Assembly (NCBI GenBank): GCA_015679605.1
Contig: JAAAVE010000477.1
Coordinates: 1-18,422, forward strand
Source of the DNA: Podila epigama
Lineage: Eukaryota > Mortierellomycota > Mortierellomycetes > Mortierellales > Mortierellaceae
Direction: 5' to 3'
DNA: 18,422 nucleotides
The position numbers were made by a program, and so were the translations under genes. The notes beneath the pieces are model-generated. The model ran no database searches and was not told where the DNA came from. It worked only from the letters and a program-made list of their open reading frames with translations. Of this stretch, positions 9,043 through 18,367 are shown piece after piece (within the stretch, counting starts at the first letter, position 1; each line of letters begins with the position of its first letter).

Positions 9043-9115
9043 GGGGGTCTAGCTCAAATGGTAGAGCGCTCGCTTAGCATGCGAGAGGCACTGGGATCGA
9101 TGCCCAGGTCCTCCA
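9043..9115 (+). tRNA. tRNA-Ala (anticodon AGC)
   Basis: A complete 73-base cloverleaf without an intron. The acceptor arm is 9043-9049 with 9108-9114, discriminator A at 9115. The D stem is GCTC/GAGC with GG in the loop, and the anticodon stem is CTCGC/GCGAG with loop TTAGCAT and anticodon AGC at 9076-9078. The T stem is CTGGG/CCCAG with loop ATCGATG. The acceptor carries G3-T70, the wobble pair that is the main identity element for alanyl-tRNA synthetase. An A box (TAGCTCAAATGG) and a B box (GGATCGATGCC) are present. Position 6-67 is a T-T mismatch (9048 and 9109). A T7 run at 9182-9188 could end pol III transcription but lies 67 bases away. CCA is not encoded, as expected for a nuclear tRNA. 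Confidence 0.96.
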
Positions 9116-9384
9116 GTATAGAAGATGATTACAGTCGATTGATTGCAGGGAGTATCTGTTCACACGGTTCCCATTCCTTCATTTTTTTGGCTTCCATTGG
9201 GTCATTGAATAACAATTCGTTTTTGCCTATTTAGGTAAGTCGTGCTGCTTATTCTTATTCTGAAAAACTTTGATTAAACCAGTGCCCTCGAGGGTCCTTT
9301 TGACAAGAAAAAAAAAAAAAAGGAATATAATTTTTGAAAAAGAGTGTTTTGTAGATCAGAACAAGTAGATCATGGTTCATTTTA
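9116..9384. other. Spacer between the tRNA and the PIP kinase 3' end
   Basis: About 270 bases without a supportable gene. It holds a 10-bp palindrome CCCTCGAGGG at 9285-9294 and an A-rich run near 9307-9321. It should contain the 3' UTR of the minus-strand kinase gene. Confidence 0.5.
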
Positions 9385-12300
9385 TTACGTTAACACGCCG
9401 CGCATGTAATCCACAAGACGTTCAGAATATCGTCCTGGCTCCTCCACAGAGACCTCTACATGCTGGTGATTTTGATAAAATGCTTGGTAAGATGGCTGGC
9501 TCTGGTGTCGAGACTGTTTCTGTTGCTGTTGTTGCTGTTGCTGTTGCTGCTCTGCCTGTGGAGAACTGGAGAGAGGGACCGTTCCTGGGAACGATGGAGA
9601 CGATCCAAAAACATTATGCTGCTGCCGTTGTTGTTGATGATGATGATGATGATGTGAAGGAGCATCAATAGAGTTTCGATAGCTCGAGCTAGAAAGCATC
9701 ATACTCTTGCTGCTTTGATGACTGGGCTGACTCGAGTGATGGCTACTTTGCGCAGATGGTCCTCCTGATAATGACATTGAGGGCGTCGTTAACTTTGTCA
9801 TTCCATTCGTGTTACTACTGCTATTGCTGGAGCTTTGTGATATATGATGGGTACTGGTCGAGCCAGAGGATGAAGACGCGCTTGATCGCTTATCCGACAA
9901 GGAATGCTGATGATGCTCTGCCAATGACAGCGTTGACGCCGGTCGGGAGGATGGGTTCTCCAGTAGGACGGAAAGTGTCGATGTGTTTGGAGGAAAGGAC
10001 TCTGATACGCCAGCATTCGCAGAGGCTAAACGCAAGGATGGCTCCGAGACTGAGGCCATGGGGAAGAACTGGTACAAGGATGATGCTGAAAATGACGTTG
10101 ATGGAAATCGACCATGCGTCTGGTGTGGTGGTGCCGTGCCGGGAGGCGAAAGCAATGTTCCCGGCATGCCCAGAGCCCCTCCTCCTCCTCCACCACTACC
10201 ACCTCCTACTCCTACTCCCCCTCCACCCAAGAGTCTGGCATTAGCGCCTTTCAAGTTACGCTCGAGCCATTTGACAATATTGTACTTTTGGAGAATGTCA
10301 ATCAAACCAAAGTAATAGACAGCTTCATATCCATCAGGAAGACCTTCACTCGGAACACCTTGAGACCACGCCCTGATATCATTCGCATGTTCACCAGTTG
10401 CCGAAAAGAGGAGAGGCGCCGAAGCCTTGTGTCGAAGGGGTGAGGGTGGGTTTCTGTTTTCCTTTTTCCCATGATACTTGGATGACGGAGAGGGTCGTTC
10501 AAATGATGTCGAAGCCTGATGTGATAACCGGTTCCGATGGCGCCTTGGACTCGTGCGAGACGTCCTTGTCCCTGCCACTGTCGCCTTGTTCACCACTGTT
10601 CGCCTGTTAGGTAACTGTCGCATCGTCCCAGCTGGCGTCCTGAAAGCTCCCCAATCCGAAGAATCCTTGCTACGTTGCATCCTCGACGTCCGTCGACCAT
10701 TCAAAGTCTTCATGTTGCCTTCACCGCCCGTTCCATCTCCTTCATCGCCATCGTCACCAAATGATTCTTCATCTCCTCCTCCTTGGACAAGTGCCATTAC
10801 GTCCCTCAGCGTTTTGGCTGTTGCATTTTTCAGCTGTGAAATATAGGCAGCTTGCTCATCACCCAAAATACCACGCGCGCGCATCAATGCCAACAGTCGG
10901 TCCATTGTTTGAAGCTTTGTGTTGTTGGGATTTGAATCGTCGCCATCGTCAGAAATTTCTGGAGTGTCGTCCCCGTTTCCATCCTCGTCCTCGCTGTCGA
11001 AACTGCTATAGTCTGCATCCGACCCCATGGATCCATCCTCTTGACCACGTCTCCCAGAGGACTCGCTGACGCTGTCCTGATGCTCAATCGTATTCTTTGG
11101 CACAATGTGAATCCCAACGAGCATACTATGAAGAAGAACACAGAGCATGTTAATATGAGGTATACAGAGTAGTTATTGCTGTTGTTGTTGTTGTTGTGTC
11201 ATACGTCGCTTCTCCAATGACAATAAAAACAAAGCATGTACCTGTAATCCATGAAGCTATGCTTTCGAAGCAATGCTGTGTCCTCTTCCAATTGAGCAAG
11301 AATCTCTTTTCGTTTGGCTTCACCAACATGAATCAGATGGGTCTTGCCACTACTGACCCGGTTCTGAAAGTCCATTTCCTTCAATGTCAAGTTGCTGATT
11401 TCTTCCTTGTTGGTTTTGGCTGTGGTGGATGGCAAGGTCGATGTTGCACCGTGAGCAGCACCCTCAGATCGACTGTTGTTGTTATGAGAAAAGTCTTGCA
11501 TCTCAGTCCCATTCCGATCCTGTTGCCCATTCCTTCTAAAGGGATCTTTGAAGACACCCTCCGCGTTAAGACCGTATGAAGGATCAGCTTGTACAGGCGT
11601 TGGTGGCTCCACTGTCACTGGAGGTTGCTCCGAGAGTGTGCACCTACCAACATTTGACCCTTTGAAATCATAACGCTCGTGAACCACATTCGGTGTGTCA
11701 AAGACGTTCGCCAGCATGACCACCACTACCTTGGAAGGGAGCCCATCTTCTTTTCCTGATAACAATGTTCCATTCAAGTGAAAATTTTGCTGTTGATGAT
11801 GCTGAGATGTTGGTGCTGCTCCTGCTCCTGCTCCTGCAAAACTATATCTACTTCCTGCACGTCCATTGCCCTGTCTGTGAGGTGCACTCGAATCTCTCTC
11901 TGCCCCAAAGTGAATGCCTCCCCCTCCTACCCCTCCTCCTACGCCTGTTCCTCCTACGCCTCCTCCGACAGATGAACTCAAAGGTCCAGCACCGCCACCT
12001 ACAATCTTTGATGACGATAGTTTCTCAAAGGTATACATGCCCAGGTACCGCGGCAAGAGTGTGTTGGGATGCTTGTGTATATGAGCCATATAGTCACTCA
12101 AGAAGCTCTTCAGGTTCTCTGGCTCCGCTCCACGTAACGTCTTTAACAGAAACCGGCCATGGTTATGCGACACAAAAAAGATGGCATCCGATTTGCCAGG
12201 GGTCCTCATCACCGTCATGGGCTGTGACAAGGCCTCATCCAGGTCCTGAAGAGTGTACTGAAACCGTTCGCGAACAGCCTGAAATACCATGGGCGAATGA

Positions 12301-15300
12301 TCTGTAAACTTGACGCGGCCATAACTCGGAATGTTCCATTCATGAACTTGGTCAACAGAATAAAAATGGCGGTCTAAAGAAATGGAGCGTGGGATGCCAG
12401 CACTCATGGGTGCCACCATTGGTGAAGGAAGACTCGAGACTCCTGTAATAATCAAAGGCGAAATTTTGTGTGGTAGCTTTTTTCTCCTTCCAGACTCTAC
12501 TCCAGAAGATGGCTGACCACTGAGAGGCGTGGCCGCTGTAGTCGAAGCCGACATGGCATCATCGGTTTTCTGAGGCCTAGATTCCTGAAGACGAGTTCCA
12601 GCTGCTGCACCAGATTGTTGATCCTCTGTTTTGGAGGGACTTGAAGGGTAGTTTGGCGAGTGAGACCCGTGGTGTCCCGACAGCATGGAAGGTCTCTCAA
12701 AGAACGAAGTCCTCCTCAAGTGAATGATCTCGCCACTACTACCTGTCTCCATCCCTGACATTGAGTGCTCCATTTGATCGCGTGCACGTCTGACCGCTGC
12801 CAAGGAGGGGCTTGAAAAATAGCCTCCAAAGCTGATGGCAGACTTGCGTCGGTCCTGCTTGGACGGATTCAAGAGATCAGCTGTAGGAGACAACAACATC
12901 CTTGACTCACTTTGCTGTAGCTGACTTTCCTCTGAGGTACTGAGCAACACCGTGCTGTTCCTATGCGTGTCCTCAGATTTCCCCTTGAATCTACCCTCGA
13001 TCTTGAACAGGGTCGCCGCGCGTTCCTTTAGGATCTCGGCCGAGTCTTTAGAATCCCTGGGTGACCTTGATTCATGTTTAGTTGACTCTCCAATTGTGCC
13101 AGGTTCATTGTCTTCCTGCTCAATATATACTTGATGTGTTGTCAAGAATTGGTCAAAATCCTGATTTGCAATATCCTTGCTTGCCTCGTGTTGCTCCTGC
13201 TCATGTAGTGGTGGGTGGTCGATCAAGGTATTCGATCGTCTTTTACTCAGAGGAATCTCATCATCTGGTCGATGGCTACTGGACCGGGTATGTGTTGAGC
13301 CCGTCGAGAGTCTAGACAGTCGATGAGGGCTTCGTGTCGCCAACCCTTGTTCCAGTCGAATCTCAAGCTCTTGCACCATCGATTCTGGTCGTGAGTCCAT
13401 CGAGTACTTTCGAGAATGTCCACTTTCCGGTCGTCGTGTTGCAACAAAGTGGTTCACATTGGACTCTGCTGTCGTCACTTCGGCCCTAGCTGCAGGACTC
13501 TTTGTTGATGATCGTCGAGCCAGATCTGGAAGAGGATGTTTGTCATGGCCATGACCATGACCATGTCCATGTCCATGCTTCGCTGTTGCCTCTGAAATAG
13601 GTGAACTTGGTGCCGTCTCTGGCGGTGTCTCAAACACAAGCGATGGACGAGAGGTTGACGAGACTGCGGGCTGACGATCCCCTGTCGATGACATTTGGTC
13701 GTCGCTCAGAAGACTGAGGACACTACTGCTGAAGGAGGGCATGACTGCATTGAAGGACGACGTCGAAGTGGAGGAGATGGGCCGATCTGGAAGATGAGTA
13801 TCTGACATGGACCGAGTATTGCCTTTGCCACTTCCTGAAAACTGGTAAATGGAGGCGATGGGGCTGTTGCCAGGCGAGAACCCTCCGTGGACAGCCCTCC
13901 TGACTTTACTCCAAAGGCGAGATGGTCTCGACTGAGCGCGGTCAGTCTGTTCATTCACCAACTTTGATGGCTGCGTTTGCTGCAGTTGTAGTTGCTCGAT
14001 TCTACCACGTGGCTCTGGGTTGACATGCGCGACTGTTGCGTCAAAATCGTTGTTGGTAGTAGGGGATGTTGTAGGTGTCTCATGTAGGACATTGGGTTGC
14101 TTAATATCCTCGTCCTGGGGAGGGGCGACAGCTCTAGCTGGTGTGCTCAGTTCCTTTGCTCTCCCCATCGCTGTTGACATGGGCCTTGGATAGACCACGT
14201 CAGTAGCAGAAGGGTGCGAGACACTGGAAGACCTAAAGCCACGCACAACTATTGGTGGTGTCGATGTCATTGACGATGGCGATGTCGATAAAGTCGATGG
14301 AACTGCGTTCGATTCTTGGTTGATATTGCTGCGCTGTTGTAGCTGCTGCTGCTGTGTGAGTTGAGGGGGTGTTGATTTGTCATTAGAGGGGTGGGGGATG
14401 CTGGGTTCGATCGGAAGTGGTGGGTCAAGAATCGTCTTTGCTGGTATGTTATCGTTGGATGTTGATGGCTTGACAAGGGATGGGGAGCGTGACAGCCGAG
14501 GCAGGATGGAGTGGACGCCTCCAATGGACGCTTTACTATCATGGGTGTGTGTCTCCTGTTCTTGCTCTTGCCTTGAAGACTTTGGTGGGAGTGAAGGTGG
14601 AGGTGGTAGTGGTGTCGGTAAGACAGTTGGTGAGACGAATGCTTCCCAGTTTCCGATGCCATGACTCGTTGACTTTAGGTCCATCGTCTCTGGCCCTAGG
14701 CTGGTAAAGTGGAGAACAGATTTGATGGCGTGCCGTAGGTGACGAGAAAGCGTTGGCTCCATGGACTCGAGTAGGATTGACTTTGCCCACTGTCTCTTCA
14801 AGTGATGATCTCTCCAGCGCGCCTCAGTATCGACTAACACGGCCGAGTCTTGCGCTTGATGGTGTTCCTGTATCCGCGTCCGGATGGTTGCCTGTCCTCC
14901 TCCTTCACCACCACCACCACCACTTAATACTCCTGACCCTACTCTTCGTAAAGTTAACCCTCGTTTCGTTTTTGAAAGAGTGCCATGAGCAGCACGTGTA
15001 CCCTTTCTGTGCCTGAAAAGGTTGGAGGTGAGTTTGCCGAGTGTTCCAGCACTGGCTTCGTGTCTTTTGGTAAAATGTGAGTTATCTCCAGCAGCCTTTG
15101 TCTTTGATATTGATGGTGCACGGGAAGATTTTTCACTCTTGGTCTCGTTCTCCTCCTTTTGCTTCTTTCGTTTGCGCCCCAGTCTGTCTCTTTGTGCCCT
15201 GCTTAGAATGATAGAGACAAGTCCACACACCTTGTTAGATAAATGTAAATGATTGGAATAAAATCTTGGGGAAACAGAAAAGGATTGGGGAATATGATAT

Positions 15301-15394
15301 CATACTTTTGTATATGGGTCGCACTGACAAAGGCAAAGCCTGTCATGATTCCAGCCAAGAACCAGACCAGGATCCATAGTAGTGTAACTGACAT
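9385..15394 (-). CDS. Phosphatidylinositol phosphate kinase (PIPK), membrane-anchored, with a multiply interrupted catalytic core
   Basis: Three exons, 15306-15394, 11242-15198 and 9385-11125, encode about 1,928 residues. Introns have GTATGA and GTACAT donors. The second join gives HSFMDY|SMLVGIH, matching the family's MDYSLLVGIH. Residues 4-25 (TLLWILVWFLAGIMTGFAFV) form one strong hydrophobic helix followed by a Lys/Arg-rich stretch, which suggests a signal anchor. Residues 50-975 are mostly Ser/Pro/Thr-rich and look disordered. The PIPK domain starts near 977 (VDQVHEWNIP). Its marks are the ATP-binding Lys1049 (GRFLLKTL), NTLLPRYLGMYTF, YDFKGSNVGR (1206-1215, DLKGS equivalent), MDYS (1346-1349), YYFGLIDILQKY (1619-1630, IID equivalent) and the late VSVEEPGRYSERL near 1906. 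Four low-complexity inserts lie between them. The family phosphorylates PI-phosphates to PI(4,5)P2 or related lipids. The activation loop is not clearly type I (HRP) or type II, so I leave specificity open. Confidence 0.92.
9517..9554 (-). repeat. CAG/CAA run encoding poly-Gln in the PIP kinase
   Basis: Mixed CAG/CAA codons give a run of ten Gln, interrupted by Lys before the next Gln. It sits within the last insert, just before the activation-loop segment. Confidence 0.88.
9637..9654 (-). repeat. CAT run encoding poly-His in the PIP kinase
   Basis: Six CAT codons in a row encode six His, followed directly by Gln codons. It sits in the same insert as the poly-Gln run. Confidence 0.88.
13543..13579 (-). 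repeat. His-Gly dipeptide repeat in the PIP kinase N-terminal region
   Basis: A hexanucleotide-like repeat encodes alternating His and Gly (HGHGHGHGHGH, then DKH), near residues 570-582. Such tracts can bind metal ions, but nothing here shows that this one does. Confidence 0.85.
15198..15206 (-). promoter_or_regulatory. NAGNAG tandem splice acceptor of PIP kinase intron 1
   Basis: The minus strand reads CTAAGCAGG. Splicing after AAG (exon from 15201) or after CAG (exon from 15198) both keep frame. The products differ at the join: Gln-Asn-Arg-Ala or Gln-Lys-Ala, one residue longer or shorter, right after the membrane helix. Confidence 0.65.
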
Positions 15395-16249
15395 CCACTT
15401 TTGTTATGTCGGGGGGGGTTGGTTTTTTTTTTTTCAACGTATTTCGAGTGTAGTGATATTATCCAAATATACAGTCAGGATAGCGATTAGTGTTTAGGTG
15501 TTTAGTGACTTTTAAAAAAGTGAATAATGAGATTAGGTGGAAATGTAATGGAAAATGGAAATGGAATGACAATGGCAATGAAATGAAGAGGATGAAAGAA
15601 AGGATTGAGAACAGTGAATAGATCTACCCCTTGGACTTTTACTTGTGGCCCAAGGATTGTGTGTATGTGCAAGCAGACAACGAAAGCAAAAAGACAAAAT
15701 AAAAAAAAGAGGTGCTGATCGACGGCAGACTGTCCTCGAGGACAGTTGGCTCGATCCAGGAGTGTTGCATGGCCTCCTCTTGTTGCTGAGAAAGGCTGTT
15801 CTTTTTTGGCCCTTTTTTAGCCCATGTTGCCTTCACCATCGAACCATAGACCCACCTGATCAAAGAAAGGGGCAACTTTGAAAGGTGAAAGAAGGATTTG
15901 GAGTGAAATGGATGATTTTTTTTTTTCTTATTCCCCCTTTACGTCACGCGTCGCCAAAAAAAATCTATAGTTTGATCTCGTGTGACGGACAATGTATAGG
16001 CAGGTAACCTGAACCAAACGTTCATTGGGTTACCATTCCTCAGCTCACGGACACAAAATGTACCTGGTGCCTGTCTGTGACCTCACTCATATCAAAGTGT
16101 TGCTCAGTGCAAATGCACCTGCAGACAAAAACGAATGGGTTCGCGCAAGTGCATTGTTCGCGTAAGGAAAACATGAATGATGCCTTGCATATTTCAACGG
16201 TTCATTTGAGTAGACCAAGAGATTAGATATATATTTATAAATCAAACGT
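15395..16249. other. Spacer upstream of the PIP kinase, with CT-rich leader and palindrome
   Basis: About 850 bases between the DUF300 stop and the PIP kinase start. On the minus strand 15500-15630 is pyrimidine-rich and looks like a 5' leader. Poly-C/G and poly-A/T runs at 15411-15434 lie just before the kinase ATG. A minus-strand open frame at 15639-15836 begins at an ATG but has no consensus donor and no known motif; it could at most be an upstream ORF. An 18-bp palindrome lies inside it. Confidence 0.5.
15729..15746. repeat. 18-bp perfect palindrome
   Basis: ACTGTCCTCGAGGACAGT equals its own reverse complement. It lies about 335 bases upstream of the PIP kinase start codon. It could be a dimeric factor site or, in RNA, a stem, but without a loop it is more likely a DNA-level feature if functional at all. 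Confidence 0.9.
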
Positions 16250-18230
16250 TTATGGTAGGTAGCCATCTGTAGGTCTAGAGGCATACAATTGCTGTTGTAG
16301 CTGCTGCTGTTGTTGCTGCTGCTGCTGTTGGATTTGCTGTTGCTGTTGGATCTGCTGTTGGTTTTGCTGTACTGAAGCATGTGGTTCAGTCATTTCATAC
16401 GACTCTTGACCGATACCAGGCACAGTGAAGGGGTAATGACCACCATTATCGACATTCTTGCCATCCACATGAGCCAGAAGCGCCTGTTGATTCGGATCGA
16501 CATGACCCTTCTCACCAGCATCGAGTGCTGAAAAGTCTGTTTCGCCAGAACGCGCATTGTGGCCACTCTTCATCCTTCGGCTTTGATTATTCAATGCTCG
16601 AATAGTGTTGGCGCGTTTCAGAGTGCCACTGAGATGACCATCCCTTACAGGCAGCTCACGACCACGGATCAAGAGATATATATCCTTACAAGCCCAACCA
16701 AGTTCTCGAAGAAGGTCAATGGGATTAAAGCTGTCGTGAAGGGACTTGAAGACCGGTGTGCTCACATTGGGAACAACATAGGGCGTATAGGAGAACGAGT
16801 AGACATGCATGATAGCAAAGATGACCATCTCTACACAGATGGCCAAGGCTGCAATGCCAATCTCAATGTTGTACACGGACCAGTACTCAGTGGCCTTGAA
16901 CACGCCAAGAGTACCGAGGAGACTGAGTAAACAGAGCTGCCAAAAGCAGAAAAAGATGACCAGCTTGACGCACATAAACTTCAAGAAGGGTGCTGAGAGA
17001 ACATGCGTGGCTATGTTAGAGGTCTGTCATGTATTTGAGAGAGAGAAAGAGCAACGATTGAATAGATGGTGGCATGACGCTTCACTTACAATGGCTGGCA
17101 ATGTCCGTCTTGATAGTCACGTAAAACAGAACCTATATCAAAGAAAGAAGAACATTGGAATAAGTCATCTTCTCCACATGTGTATCGTAGTTTCATTCTT
17201 ATGGAAGGGTTTCTTACCAGACAATACATGGCGACTGTGACAGACGTAAAGTTGATGATGGTGACATACAACTTGCCAAAGTAAACAGAGAATCTAATAA
17301 AAGTAAATGTTTCTTTTAGCTTAGTTGTCTGTCGTTTCTCATTCATTTGATGTCTCTTAATGAATCGTAGTCGCATTGTTTGTTAGCAATGTTTCAATGA
17401 AAATGTCACATACATGTATTCGCAGTACAAGCCTTTGTATTGGAGCACAACCTATTGTGTGACATGCAAGAACTCCTGTTGTGAGCAAAAAAATAAAAAA
17501 ATATAAAATAGAGTCGCAACACAGCACGAAATGAAGGTCAGACTTACGGCAATAATGGCGGTGATGGGCTTGATGACGACGTACTGAAGAATACCATACT
17601 TCATATAGTGCAAAAAGTTGTCACCATTAGGATTATAGTAAAAGCAGTTGAGAGGAAAGACCAATTTAAGGCTGTCTTGACCTTGGTCTTTAATCTTGTT
17701 CTTGCGTTCCTCAGTGTTCTCGCCCAGATAGGTCAGCAAGAGTACAAAGAAGGAGTGGATGACAAAGGCTTCATAGCAATCACGAATGGTCTCGTAGTAA
17801 ATAGCCTCCTTGTAGAACCTGTAGCTCAGGAATGAAATCACGGCGTAGATGGGGATCATGAAGATAATGCGCATGATATGTCGCTGTTGCGAAGGCTATT
17901 CGATAATTATATCAAGAAGTACAGAATTGACCGAATTAGCGACCATGACCCTGTCATCACTTTCTTCTATCGAGTGTTGTTGGTGATGACCTGCTGCCGA
18001 CAGCACAACGAAGTGAATAGGATGAGGTGTAATAGAAAGTACAGTACATTGTTGTAGTTTTTGGCATGCTTGTACATCAACCGGAAGGTGATCAAAGTCG
18101 AGATCAAAGCACAGACGCCGGCAACAGTCCAGCCGATGTAGTGTCGCTTCCAAGTGATGCTTTTGCCATCAAAGAACTTTGAAGGATCTGTCTCATCGAA
18201 TTCTGGTTCAGGGCACACGCCTGGGGCCAT
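16250..18230 (-). CDS. Ost-alpha/TMEM184 (DUF300) family membrane protein
   Basis: Six exons, 18048-18230, 17548-17895, 17414-17451, 17218-17293, 17090-17132 and 16250-16992, encode 476 residues. All joins keep phase. Donors are GTACTG, GTAAGT, GTATGT, GTAAGA and GTAAGT; every acceptor ends in AG. ATG is at 18228-18230, TAA at 16250-16252. Seven hydrophobic segments are visible, near residues 30-55, 67-88, 97-117, 160-180, 195-216, 231-258 and 270-295. Family motifs include QQRHIMRIIFMIPIYA, RDCYEAFVIHSFF, YLGENTEE, FPLNCF, YKGLYCEY and LKFMCVKLVIFFCFWQ. Animal relatives include the Ost-alpha steroid transporter subunit; fungal and plant members sit in endomembranes, and some (plant LAZ1) affect vacuole and membrane trafficking. 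The transported substrate, if any, is unknown. The 180-residue C-terminal tail is polar, probably cytosolic, and ends in a Gln tract. Exons 3 and 5 are only 38 and 43 bases. Confidence 0.94.
16289..16369 (-). repeat. CAG/CAA tract encoding poly-Gln in the DUF300 protein
   Basis: Mixed CAG/CAA codons encode a 27-residue segment (residues 438-464) that is Gln apart from Asn, Ile and Leu interruptions, 12 residues from the C-terminus. Mixed codons and the intact frame argue it is a retained coding tract. Confidence 0.92.
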
Positions 18231-18367
18231 GTCTAAGGTAGTTTTAGTGCTGTGAGTTGAGGAGTGGTGCGCTGGAGTTGTTCAGTGACAGGTTTGCCTG
18301 AACAAGGTGATTGAGTGAATGAGGTCTTGTTGTTTCTGAATGTGAATGTGAATAAAGGGTATGTGAT
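18231..18367. other. 5' leader and promoter side of the DUF300 gene
   Basis: About 140 bases before the minus-strand start codon. The sequence on the minus strand is pyrimidine-rich with ACTCA/CATTCACA-like short repeats. No specific promoter element could be assigned. Confidence 0.45.

Noticed and set aside
9116-9260. C/D snoRNA downstream of the tRNA
   Set aside because: CTGA-like and ATGATT-like words occur, but no proper box C (RTGATGA) with a matching terminal stem was found.
9372-9671. Plus-strand frame opposite the kinase C-terminus
   Set aside because: It is the antisense shadow of the Gln and His tracts (Val/Ala and Asp runs) of the real minus-strand gene.
15639-15836. Minus-strand open frame upstream of the PIP kinase as an extra first exon
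   Set aside because: It has an ATG and a hydrophobic end, but no consensus donor, no motif, and it is separated from the kinase ATG by CT-rich leader-like sequence. At most an upstream ORF.
15306-18230. DUF300 membrane gene and PIP kinase as one receptor-PIPK fusion
   Set aside because: The DUF300 frame ends at its own TAA (16250-16252) after a long polar tail, about 850 bases of leader-like spacer follow, and the kinase has its own ATG exon; no splice path joins them convincingly.
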